This document shows, piece after piece, positions 44,514 through 64,000 of a DNA stretch of 64,000 nt. The number at the start of each line of letters is the position of its first letter. The stretch's first letter is position 1. The DNA is taken from the NCBI GenBank assembly GCA_029339195.1, contig JAPTJF010000003.1, positions 248,001 through 312,000 on the forward strand, written 5' to 3'. This stretch comes from Micractinium sp. NFX-FRZ (Eukaryota > Chlorophyta > Trebouxiophyceae > Chlorellales > Chlorellaceae). A program made the translations under genes and the position numbers. The notes beneath the pieces were generated by a model. That model made no database searches. It was not told where the DNA came from and was given only the letters and a program-made list of their open reading frames with translations.

Positions 44514-47500
44514 TTATTGATGCTGCTGCATCAGTATGCTGCATCAGTGCTGCTGCTACTTACCAGGACCCTGGCCAATCACAGCCACCCTGCCTGCCAG
44601 CACGCACGCATGCGCGCGTGTGCCAGACAGGCGAGCGTCAAATCACAGCCCCTCTCTCTCTCACCGTGCCGCCGGTGCTGACATCATCACTGCACCCGTG
44701 CAGGCCACTCTGCCAAGCTGCTGCACAACATGACACACATCCTGGCGATTGTGTGCACCCTGCCGCCCTTCTGGGACCATGCCGAGCATCTGGCCTCAGA
44801 CCCGGCGCTGCAAGCCAGCCTGGTGCGGCTGCTGGGCCCCGGCCTGCGGGCGGCGGCAGTTGCCGCGCAGCTTCCGCCGGAGCGGCGGCCAGAGGGGTGG
44901 GGCTGGGACCAGGTGCAGGCGCAGGCCTCTGTGCTCATGGGGTACTGCCTGGAGGACGGGCTGCATGAGTGCATGCGGCCAGCAGCCGACGGCAGGCTCG
45001 GCGCCGGCGCCTGGCAGCTGCTGCAAAGTGCAGCACAGCTGATGGCGGCAGCCCCCCACGACCCGCTCAACAACGACAGCCTCTCGGCCCATACCGCGCT
45101 GTGGTTCCCGCTGGGCCGCCTGCTGGGCGCGGTGTGCGGCCAGGTGGACGACGACGCCGTGGCGCGGCAGCCGCAGCAGCACCGGCAGCTGACGACGGCG
45201 CTGCAGCGGGCGGTACTCCGCATGCCGCGCTCGCTGCAGCTGATGGCAGAGGAAGCTGCGCGGCAGGCGGCAGAGGAGGAGGCGACAGCTGGCAACGTGG
45301 CTGACTCCGCGGCCCGCCTGTGCCAAGACTGGATCTATGTGCTGGCCACTCTTGTGCCTCATGAGGTCCTGATGCTGCCCACCCAGCCCATGGGTCTGAT
45401 CCTGGCAGAGGTGCCTGCCTGGTGCGCAGCTGCCAGCGCCATGCTGCGTGCGCTGCCGCAGGTGGCGGCGATACACGACGTGGCGCTCCAGCAGCCCGAT
45501 GGTGAAATAGCCGAGGGGTGGGAGGCGGCGCCTGCTGAGCTGGCAGACTTTCTTCTGGAGGGAGCCAACGGAATTGCCAGCTCCTGCCGTCACGCCGTGA
45601 AGACTGGCGTCGCGGCGGGCGCGGCCACGGCTGCGGATGCGGCCACGGTGCAGGCGGCCGCCACGGCGGTGTGGCAGCTGCACACGGCGTGCTGCCGCGC
45701 GGCGCACTGGCTGGAGCCGCGGCGGGGCGGGGTGCTGCCGGGGTCGGCGGGCGAGGCGGCAGGCCGCAGGCAGCTTCTGGCAGTACTAGTTGACAGCTAC
45801 TGCTCGGCTCTGGAGTTGGCTACCTGCCTGGCGGAGCTGCAGCAGGAGAGCAGCGGGCAGGCACGCCAGCACAGCAGTGGGCACAGCTTCGAGAGGGGCC
45901 CGCTTGCTGGGTGAGAGGCAGGGCACACAGGGCTGGGTGCCAGCTGCGCCCTCACGCACGCTTGCATGCTGTGTGTGCTGCCCCCTTTGGTGTCGTGTGT
46001 GCATCAGCATTGCCATGACGATTGTTGCAGTACCATTTGGAGCCAGCAGGTTCTCTTCTAGCCTTTTCCCTCCCGACTCCCTGAACCTCTCTGCCCCCCG
46101 ACCTACGTCTCCCCCACCCCTCTTGCTTGCAGGCAGGTGCGGGCCATGAGCGGGGGGCACCTGGAGGCTCTGGCCTCCCTGCTCAACCGCGAAGAGTTCG
46201 AGCCTGAGCCAGTAGCTGGCGACACGGCTGCTGCCGTCGCGCAGGACGCCGCCAGGAGCCTGCTGCTGGCTGCCAAGCTGTGCAACCCGGAGTGGGCCGC
46301 CCTCACCGCGCCGCTGCAGGCCGGATTGGGCACGCTGTGGTCCCAAATTTTGGACAGGGAAGGGTTGGAGGAGGTGCAGGTAGGCAAGGGGTGTGAGGGA
46401 GAGCGGGCAGGCTTGGGCAAACGGGCAGGCCTGGGCGGGCGGGCAGGTCTGGGCAGGCCTGGGTGGCGGGCAGGCGGGCAGGCCGGAGCACTGGATGCCC
46501 GTGGCTGGAAGCTCTGGGGGTGGATCAATAGTGTTGTCACACACCGAGAGCACCCCCACTGCCGCCCCCATAGCCCTCTGCCTGCTGTGCTCAATCTCCT
46601 TCTTCCTGCTTGCAGGGCCAGCGCTTCGCCATAGCGCTCTTGTGTGAGGCGTCCTCGCCTCTTCTGATGGCCTGGCTGGTTGCCAACGGCGTGCTTGGCA
46701 CGGCGCTCGACTGCCTGGCCAGAGGGGCGGCTGCGGGGTGTGCTGCCAGCGACACGCTGTCCGAGCAGGCTGATTTGGTGAGCAGGCACAACGGGAGCTC
46801 CTGGGGTGGCAGGGGTGGGGCTGGGGTTGGGTGCGCTGGCGGGCAGGAGGGGGCCAATCCCGTGCTCCCCCCAACACTGCTGGCTGGCTGGCTTCTGCCG
46901 CGTAGGGGTCTCCTGATGGCCACGTGCTCTGCTTGCTGTGCCTCCCGTTGACCACATGCCCTGCAAGCTTTGCCTCCTCACGACGGCATTCCCTGCCTGC
47001 TGTGCCTCCCCACGGCCACGTGCTGTCCCTGCTTTGCAGGCGTACGGCATGGGGATAACCACCATTATGGTGGCCCTGCAAATGCTCAGCATCGGAATTG
47101 GCCACCTGCCGAGAGCCCAAGCAAACACGTTGCAGGTGCAGGCGGCGGCTCTGGCCGCTGCCACGACCTCAGTGCAGCACCATGACCCGCAGGGCACCTG
47201 CCAGCAGCACGCAACCACAGTTGGTCGTCTGCAGCGTGAAGCGCTGCCCCCAGCGCTGGAGATTGCGGCGGCGCTGCTGGGGCAGGAGCAGAGTGAGGAG
47301 CAGGTGGCGGCGGGGCGGCTGGCAGCGGCGCAGGCGGCAGCTGGGCGCAGCTGCGCCTACCTGCGGTGCTCGAATCTGCGGGTGGTTGAGGACAGCGGCC
47401 CGGCGGCGGGGCAGGGTGCAGGCGCCAAGCGGTGCAGCGGCTGCCGTATTACGTGGTACTGCGGTGCCGCCTGCTCCCACGCCGACTGGCGCGCGGGGCA

Positions 47501-47558
47501 CAAGCGGGTGTGTGCTGCGCTGGCAGCGGCGCGACAGCAGCAGAAGCAGCAACAGTAG
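43132..47558 (+). CDS. MYND-finger protein, paralogue 3
   Basis: Seven exons join in phase: 43132-43295, 43602-43917, 44217-44373, 44704-45910, 46133-46379, 46616-46777 and 47040-47558 (923 aa). Exon 2 (316 nt) equals MYND2 and exon 3 (157 nt) equals all others. Exon 4 is shorter because it lacks most of the Ala-rich insert. Family blocks AAAVAAQLPPERRPEG, MLRALPQVAA and VWQLHTACCRAAHW are clear. The MYND finger is complete (SCAYLRC, CSGC, WYCGAAC, GHKRVC). The protein ends in a short Gln/Lys tail. Intron 3 carries a CTG/CCG tract like that in MYND1. The start aligns with the other copies (MEALINSLLSDICQLGSRD). Confidence 0.88.
44383..44515 (+). repeat. CTG/CCG triplet tract in MYND3 intron 3
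   Basis: Runs of CTG and CCG triplets start right after the exon 3 donor. They produce poly-Leu and poly-Gln phantom frames on the two strands. The same intron in MYND1 has a related tract. Confidence 0.9.
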
Positions 47559-48159
47559 CATAAGTGAGCGAGCACCACCACCGGCGCAGTGGCAGCAGCA
47601 CTGATCGTCTGGCAGCGGCAGCGGCAGCAGCAGTGCAGCGGCGCCAACGATGACGGCATTGCCTGCAGCAAACGCAGACGGCTGGCTGCTCCAGCTGCTG
47701 GTTTGTAGTGTATATAGTTTCAGTCATGTGTTTGCATCCTGTTTGCCTTCAATTTGTAGTCACACCTCAAGCATGCAGTCCACAGAGGCCACAGCCGAGC
47801 GCCTGCTGTGCCATGCTGTGCTGCAGCAGATCCCTTCAGCCCTCCGGCGCTTCCCTACGCGCATGTTCGAACTTCCCGCAGTGCCACCCGCGGTAAACTC
47901 CTCAAGTGACCCTCGTAGGTTTGCGAGAGCAGCGCAGCGGGACTGCCCTGGTGAGCGCCTGGCGCGGTGTCCAGATGCTGTCATGCCGGTGCAGTGGGCG
48001 ACAGAGTTATATACCTCGACGTTCGCCTCGGTCGCAGGCAGCACCAGCTGTCTCTGCGCATGTCCCGCCGCCGCCGCCGCTGCTTCGCTTCGCCGCTACA
48101 CGCCCGCCTGCCACCCCTCCCGCGTCCTCTTCAAGACTTCCAGCCCCCCCGCTCCGCAG
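47559..48159. other. MYND3-MYND4 spacer
   Basis: Only about 600 bp separate the two genes, the one place where two MYND copies are direct neighbours. It must contain the MYND3 terminator and MYND4 promoter. No separate gene is supported. Confidence 0.5.
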
Positions 48160-48186
48160 ATGTCGGAAGGGGGTCAGCGCGTCGGG

Positions 48187-51100
48187 ATGCTGGAAGCAAG
48201 CATCCAGTCGCTGCTCTCGGGCATCTGCGAGCCTGGCCCACGGGATGTGCCGGGTGGTGCAGCCCTCATCACCCTGGCACTCGCATTCGCAGATGAGCTG
48301 CCCAGTGCACTGGAGAGCCTCGGCTCTGCCTCCGCTGGTGCGCTGACCGCGCTTTCCAGGTGCGCAGCAGGCGTTGCTGTGGCTGCTGGCAGCCTGCCTG
48401 CCGACCTGCCTGGTGGCTGTCGCCTGGCGAGGGGCTAGCGCCAAGCATGCTAACGGGCGGGGCGGTGGGAGTCTTGGCGCCAACACGCCAGGTTCCACCA
48501 TGCGCACTCTTGCCGAGACCGTGCGTGCTGCCAGCACATGTACTGCCATCTGACCAAGCACCAGCGCTGTGCCCGCCCGCCCTCCCTGCAGGGTGCTGGC
48601 ACCCACATGCCTCCGGCTCAAGTCGGCAGCCGCCAAGTTTGGTCCCAAAATGGTGCACACGTCCACGGGCCCAGCTGCTGTCTGCTGTCATGCTAGCAAA
48701 CGGCTGCCTCCTCATTGCACGCGCCACGTCCCTGGCTGTCGACCCAATCGACCTAGGTGCAGCCGCATGGCACGCGATGTGCATCTCTGCGTGCCGGCTG
48801 CTGGGCGCGGGGCGCGCTGTGCTGGCGACGCTGACCCGGAGCAGGGAGGGCGCGCCAGACCCCGACATCCCAGGGCTGCAGCTGGACAGACAGGTGCGCG
48901 TGCCCGCCGGCCTTCCCTCCTGCTCAGGTTGAGCATCACTTGTTCCGCTTGCTGCTGGCTGGCTGGCTGACCCCTGCTGTGGCACCCGCGTCACCACGGT
49001 CTGCCCTGGCTGGCACGCCCCTCAGCACGCGCCCACAGGGCGGGCCAGCACGTGCCTTGGAGGCGCGCGCACGCTCTCACGGAACCCAGGGCCCCCTCGC
49101 CTTCCTCCCCTGTGCCCCCTTTAGGTTGCGCTGCTGGTCACGCTGTTCCAGCTGGCAAGCGCTCGAGTGGGTGGCGTGGACGCTTTGGTGGCGCGGATGG
49201 CGCCGCCCGACCAATTGCTTCCCTGGCTGGCGGCAGCTGCAGAAGCGGCGCGTCGGCTGTACGGAGCTACCCTGGGCCGCGGTGCGCTTCTGCTGCGACT
49301 CCTCTACCCGCATTTAGCTGCCTGCCTGCCTGCTTGCCTGCATGCCTGCACATGGTGCCTGCGTGGCGGCCGGACACACGTGCACCTCCCCTGTGCAGCA
49401 TGCCAGCGCCCTTTGACTCATCCCACCACACTCACACATTGTGTTTGTACCCCCCTGCCTCGCCCCGTCAAACCTCAACGTGAACCGCAGGCGACTCTTC
49501 CAAAGTGCTACATGGGCTCGCCTCTGCTGTGCTGGCACTGCTGGTCATGGAGGAGTTCCGGGCCCATGCCGACCAACTAGCGCTCGACCCAGTGCTGCAG
49601 CGCAGCCTGGTGCAGCTGTTCACCCCGGGAGTGGCTGCGGCAGCAGTGGCGGCACAGCTGCCGCCTGAGCGGCGGCCCGCCGGCTGGGAATGGGACACGG
49701 CCTTCACCCTGTCAGACGTGCTGTCCTCCCCATCGCTGGCAATGGGAGTCGGCGAGCAGCTGGGGCAGCCGGCAGCAGGCGGCGGGCTCAGCACCGGCGC
49801 CTGGCGCCTGCTGCAGGGTTCGGCTGAGCTGGTGGCGAGCCTGCCGCTGGACCACGACACACCCGAGGAGCAACCAACCCTTGGCGATGCCCCTGTTTGG
49901 CATTGCTTTGTGCGCCTGCTGGGCACGCTGTGCGCCCTGGTGGACGATGCGGCCCTGGCGCGGCAGGCGCACCAGGCGCACCAGGCCAAGGCGCTGCTGC
50001 AGCAGGCGGCGCTGCGCATGCCGCGCTCGCTGCAGCTGGTTGCAGGGGAAGCGGCACAGCTGGCAGCTGGGGGGGCACCAATGGCTGGCAGCGCCGCCAA
50101 CTCTGCTGCGCACTTGTGCCAAGACTGGTGCAGCATTCTGAAGACGCTGCAGCCGCTGCTGCCCGGGGCGCAAGCCGCAGCAACCGCGGCACTGGCAACA
50201 GCCGCAGCACCCAGCGGCCCCAGCCTGGCCGCCGTGCCCGCCTGGTGCGCAGCTGCCGGCGCCATGCTGCGTGCGCTGCCGCAGGTGGCGGCGATACACA
50301 CGCAGGTGCAGCGGGCGCCGGCGAGCGCGATCCAGGTGGATTGGGAGGAGGCACCGGATGAGCTGGCAGACCTTCTTTTAGAAGCAGCCAGCGGCATTGC
50401 AGCTGCCTGCCGCCAGAGCACGGCTGACAGCGCAGCAGACGCGGGCACGGCGCAGGCGGCAGCCACGGCGGTGTGGCAGCTGCATACGGCGTGCTGCCGC
50501 GCGGTGCACTGGCGGGAGCGGGAGGTGCAGCGGGGGTGCGACCTGCCGGGGCTGGTGGGCGCGGCAGAGGGCTGCACGCCGCTGCTGTTGGCGCTGGACG
50601 GGAGCTTCAACACGGCAGTGCACTCGTACGCCTGTTTTGGGGAGCATGCGGGCGCGGAGGTGGACCGGACCAAGCTTGCGCATGGGTGACTGCAGCAGCC
50701 AAGGGGGACTGGTGTGGGCGGGCCTGCTGTGCTTAGCACCTCACCAGTTGTGTGCCTTGAATGCCGCGTGAATCAACCAGGGCACGACACCGTGCTGCAC
50801 CATCTGGGGGCCATGCACTCTGATTTCTCTAGTCCGGCATTGCCCCCCGCCCTGGGTGACAGCCTGTCGCCTCCCCGCCCCCCTGTCTCCGCCCCCGCTG
50901 TGACCTGCAGGCAGCTGGGGCCCCTGAGCGCAGGGCATGTGGAGGCGTTGTGCTGCCTGCTTGACCCGGGGACAGAGGGCCCGGACCCCGATGCACTGGG
51001 AGCCAAACTTGACACGGAGGGCGTCCAGGATACCGCCATATCCCTGGTCCTGGCTGCCGGCTGGTGTATCCCAGTAACAGGCGTCCTCGCCCCGCTGGTG

Positions 51101-52351
51101 CAGCACTGCCTGGGAGCGCTGTGGCGGCAGGGAGGCTCTGCGGAAGGGGAGGTGAGGCAGCAGGCCGGTGGCTGTGATATCCCAGCGCTCTGCAATGGGG
51201 TGGCCTGCAGGGTGGCTGGCACGGTTGAATGGGAGGTGAGGAGGGGTGACAGCTGGGGCACTGGCAGCTCTGCACTGGGGCAGCAGGCATTCAGCCGGTC
51301 AGGCACTCGGCTGTGTGAGAGCCTGGCGTCAACCAGCCATGGAGCAGCTGCACACCTGTTTTGTGCGTTTGGTCTGCCGTGGTAGCCAAGGCCACCAACG
51401 AAGCGCCTTTCCGCTTGCCCTGCAGGGCAACGTGCCGCACATGCCGTTCCCTGTCCTCCTGCTACACTGTGCCTCACCGCCGGTGGCCGCCTACCTGGTG
51501 GCACATGGCGTGCTGAGCTCTGCGCTCGACTGCCTGGCCAGCTGGGCGGCAGCTGACTCCCTGTATACACCGGCGGTGAGTGGGTGTGCAGTACCAGTGT
51601 CGGGTGGGGGCAGGCAGTAATCTAGCCTGCGCACATTTGGAAAGACCTGTGGGATGGTTTTGGCTGAGCTGAGCCCTTCTCGTGAGCATGCCCGGAGCCC
51701 ACGCATCCCCCCGCTTCGCCTCTAAACCTCCAAGCCTGTGCGCTGCTCCTGCAGTTGCTTCACAGGACCTGGTGCAACCTGCTGCGACCCCTGTGGGCAC
51801 TGAGCCAGGCGGTACGGGCGCTGCCACCGCACAGCACAGCAGCGGCACAGCATGCGGCGGCCCTGGATGATGTTCTCTCCTCGCTGCGCACTGCCGCCGA
51901 GGAGCGGTGCGAGGGGTGGCAGCAGCAAGTGGCCGTGATCCGGCGCCTACAGCGTGAAGCGCTGCCCCCAGCGCTGGAGGTTGCGGCAGCGCTGCTGGGG
52001 CAGGAGCAGAGTGAAGAGCAGGTGGCGGCGGGGCGGCTGGCGGCGGCGCAGGCGGCAGCCGGGCGCAGCTGCGCCTACCTGCGCTGCGCGTGCCTGCGGG
52101 TGGTGGAGGACGGCGGGCCGGCGGCGGGGCCGGGCAACGGCACGCTACGCTGCGGCGGCTGCCGTGCCGTGCGGTACTGCGGCACTGCCTGCTCCCACGC
52201 CGACTGGCGCGCGGGGCACAAGCGTGTGTGTGCTGCGCTGGCAGCGGCGCGGATTGCGCAGCAGCCGGCGGAGGTGGAGGAGCAGCAGCTGTCGTTGTCG
52301 GAGGAGGAGGAGGAGCAGCAGCAGCAGCAGCAGCCCGCACAGCAGCTGTGA
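48187..52351 (+). CDS. MYND-finger protein, paralogue 4, with frame break in exon 2
   Basis: Exons: 48187-48359, 48592-48893, 49125-49281, 49491-50685, 50911-51151, 51426-51575 and 51755-52351. An in-frame ATG at 48160 would add nine residues; 48187 aligns with the paralogues. Exon 2 is 302 nt, while the others have 304 or 316 (all 1 mod 3). It opens in frame as RVLAPTCLRL but continues as the family-like AQLLSAVMLANGC in the next frame, so one base is in excess near 48660-48670. A weak acceptor at 48622/48623 would restore phase but drop the conserved start. Exons 3-7 are intact. The MYND finger is complete (SCAYLRC, CGGC, RYCGTAC, GHKRVC), followed by a Glu/Gln-rich tail. It may be a recent pseudogene, an altered gene or a sequence error. 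Confidence 0.75.
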
Positions 52352-52908
52352 AGCCTCCCAACATCACGCTTGCGCACATCCCTGGCCACAAATCGTGACC
52401 CACTGATCCCCATCCAATGAACTGTCTCCTCTTCTTACTGCTGCCTGTTCTCTGCCGGTCGGTGGCATTGGGGCATGCAATCACTCGTATTCCCATACCG
52501 TTGCGGCTCAGCGCATGTGTTAGGCAACACCTGCCAGGCAGGTTGGCAGGCAGTCGAGGGCCCCTCACACCTTTGAGCTGCCACGGTCACCCAAGAAGTT
52601 GGCCAGGCACCCAGCACCAGTTCATGCGACTGCCTCTGCCAGCAGCTGATGCGCCCAGCCTGCTTCCTGCTCAGTGTGTTGCCAGAAGGGAGGGCAGGGC
52701 TCTGTTTACAGCAGAATGTGTGAGGAGCAGCGAGAGCAAGCCGGGAAAGAAACAGGGAGGAAAGAATGAGATGTATACATGAGAGTTATTATTCACGGGT
52801 CAAGTGCTGCTGGCGTAGCTTCACGCCATGCTGGCCTTCTTGCCACCTGCCTGCCTGCCTGCCCACCAGCATGGCTGGCATCCGGGCAGGCATCGCCTGT
52901 GGGGCCTT
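52352..52908. other. Convergent intergenic region
   Basis: This is 3' flanking DNA of MYND4 and of gyrA. TTACA near 52705 gives a minus-strand TGTAA about 200 nt past the gyrA stop, a plausible polyadenylation signal. No gene is seen. Confidence 0.5.
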
Positions 52909-62571
<9,663 letters not shown>

Positions 62572-63100
62572 TTGAGCGCAATGCGTCTTTTGCCGCAGCC
62601 AGTCTCAAGCGGGGCGCGCCATATGCGGGAAATCAAACCTGGTGCCGATGCCGCGATCGGGCCACGGAATGCGTCGACTTGGCGCACAATGCATGGCCAG
62701 GCTGGCGCATACTGGCGGCGGGAGCGGCGGCAGACCCCGCCGCCGTCTGCGAGATCTGTCCTCCGCTGCTTCTTCGTTTATTGATTGTGATATTACAGTT
62801 CCCAAGGTTCATTGTCAATGTAGTGCGCCTAGGCGCGCTGCCATTGGAGTGAGGTGAGGGTGGGTAAAGCCGTTGGCCAGCAGAAGCCAGGGAGCAGCGC
62901 AGGGACAGCGGCAAGAGTGGGTAGAGGGGCGAGGCATGAAAGGCAGTACAAGCAAAATGGGAGTACACAAAAGTCAGCCTGAGACAAGTCACAAAAAGTC
63001 ATGCAAGAGCGAGGGGCGCGGGGCTGGGCGGGGCTTACAAGCGGGGAAACATGCGCCACACCGCCCCATGTGGCACGGCGTTCCGAGCGGGCGGGGCAGC
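62572..63100. other. Intergenic region upstream of gyrA
   Basis: It holds the gyrA promoter and 5' UTR and the 3' flank of the cysteine-rich gene; TTACA near 63036 gives a minus-strand TGTAA for the latter. No gene is seen. Confidence 0.5.
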
Positions 63101-63870
63101 TCAGCCGCCGGTGCACGCCGTAAAGCTGCCGGTGCATGCCTCCCTGCAGGCCGGACTGACCGTGTCGTTGGGTGGCTCGCGCCGGCATGAGAGGCAGCTT
63201 TCGTCGTTGCGGCACGTGGCGCAGTCGAGGTTGGAGTTGCACCCACGGCACCCGCCGGTGACGGTGATGTCTGGGTATGTGCCGTCCCGGCACACCTGGC
63301 AGCTCCGCTCACTGGCGCACGCCAGGCAGTTGACCCCACAATCCCGGCAAGCCCCAGCTTCCACGTCTCGGTAGTACCCCGTTGTGCAGCTCAAACAGAC
63401 CGAAGGACTGAGGCACGTTGCGCACCCGTCGGGGCACCTGGCAAGTTGGGACAAGGGCAAGGGAAGGCAGGCCGGGGTGAGAGGAGGAGGGCGTTGACAG
63501 AGCCAGGGCGGGGCAGCAAGGAGCAGGGCTCCTGCCAGGTTAGAGGAGGAGGTCGCACAGCCAGGGCGGGGCAGCAGGGAGCAGGGCATGTGGGCAGCCG
63601 CGCTGTGCACGGGCACGCCGCTCTCGGTGCAAGCAGTGCATCGTATGGTGACAATCTATCATCATGTATACCCATACAACAAACGGTGCATGCAGGCCAC
63701 CCACTTGAGGCAGTTCTCTGAGAGGCTGGGGTCGGAGTAGAAGCCCGGGCGGCAGGTGCGCGTGCAGCGCCCGCCCGACAGGCTATAGATGGCCACCTCG
63801 TTGCTGGGCTCACAAGCGGCGCACGAAGTGGCGGACGCACATGTGGCACAGTAGGGCGTGCACTGAATGT
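63101..63870 (-). CDS. Cysteine-rich growth-factor-receptor-like protein, 5' end outside window
   Basis: Two exons on the minus strand, 63870-63705 and 63437-63101, join in phase with the split Lys codon in NCLK/CPDGC. An acceptor before 63870 with phase 1 shows that more exons lie beyond the window end. The 166 or so visible residues are packed with CxxC and CxxxC pairs (CATCASATSCAACEPS, CPDGCATCLSPSVCLSC, CRDCGVNCLACASERSC, CSNLDCATC-like), as in furin-like or GF-receptor cysteine-rich repeats. Such domains occur in large secreted or membrane proteins of green algae. No membrane segment follows the repeats before the stop, so this is probably the end of an extracellular protein or of a type II protein. 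Partner and function are unknown. Confidence 0.75.
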
Positions 63871-64000
63871 CTGCAGCGGGAGCGGGGGCGGAGGGCGGGG
63901 TGGGGTTTGAGCGAGGCCAGAAGCGGCGGCAGGCAAGCCATGGTTTGGGTGAGTGTCGGGAGGCGAACAGCGCGCATTAGCATGAGGCATGCGTGCATGG

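Noticed and set aside
44308..44544. Poly-Gln minus-strand frame
   Set aside because: Antisense of the CTG/CCG tract in MYND3 intron 3.

Overview
The window is nuclear DNA of a GC-rich unicellular green alga. The genes are cut by many short GT-AG introns with the usual CTGCAG-type acceptors. The proteins are rich in Ala and Gln, and the set (spliced gyrase A with a leader, RRM, F-box/LRR, sulfotransferase, MYND-finger and S1 protease genes, plus a U2 snRNA) fits a chlorophyte. A Chlorella-type trebouxiophyte is my inference from composition and gene style, not from a search. All gene models were spliced by eye, using reading phase across introns and comparison among paralogues; exon coordinates are given so they can be tested.

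Layout. 762-4139 (-): unrecognised 328-aa protein with one C-terminal membrane helix. 4323-6781 (+): two-RRM nucleolar protein of the RBM34/Nop12 type, head-to-head with the previous gene. 7859-12525 (+): membrane-anchored P-loop sulfotransferase with a four-copy 19-residue repeat. 13025-15100 (+): F-box/LRR protein. 16559-21228 (+): first of four paralogous MYND-finger genes, ending in a long CAG/polyQ tract. 21.6-26.5 kb: degenerate GC-rich repeat field. 26699 to about 26883 (+): U2 snRNA. 27-30 kb: scattered exon-like fragments without a coherent gene. 30326-34880 (+): second MYND gene. 35307-38238 and 39522-42102 (both -): two S1 serine proteases, the first with an 8-bp frame break. 43132-47558 and 48187-52351 (+): third and fourth MYND genes, the fourth with a frame break in exon 2. 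52909-62571 (-): 20-exon DNA gyrase subunit A with a probable organelle leader. 63101-63870 (-): 3' end of a cysteine-rich protein that runs off the window.

Two themes stand out. First, a four-member MYND family shares one seven-exon plan (exon 3 is exactly 157 nt in all four). Its C-terminal MYND exon is far better conserved than the rest, and the series is interrupted by the protease pair and by the U2/repeat region. Second, introns of unrelated genes repeatedly carry tandem, degenerate copies of the adjacent exon-intron junction (splice site plus flanking exon, units of about 27-120 bp). At least ten such places lie in gyrA, two to three in the first gene, and one each in the MYND1 and SP-B genes. 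This junction-anchored intron repetition is the most unusual feature I see and my main candidate for something not described before.
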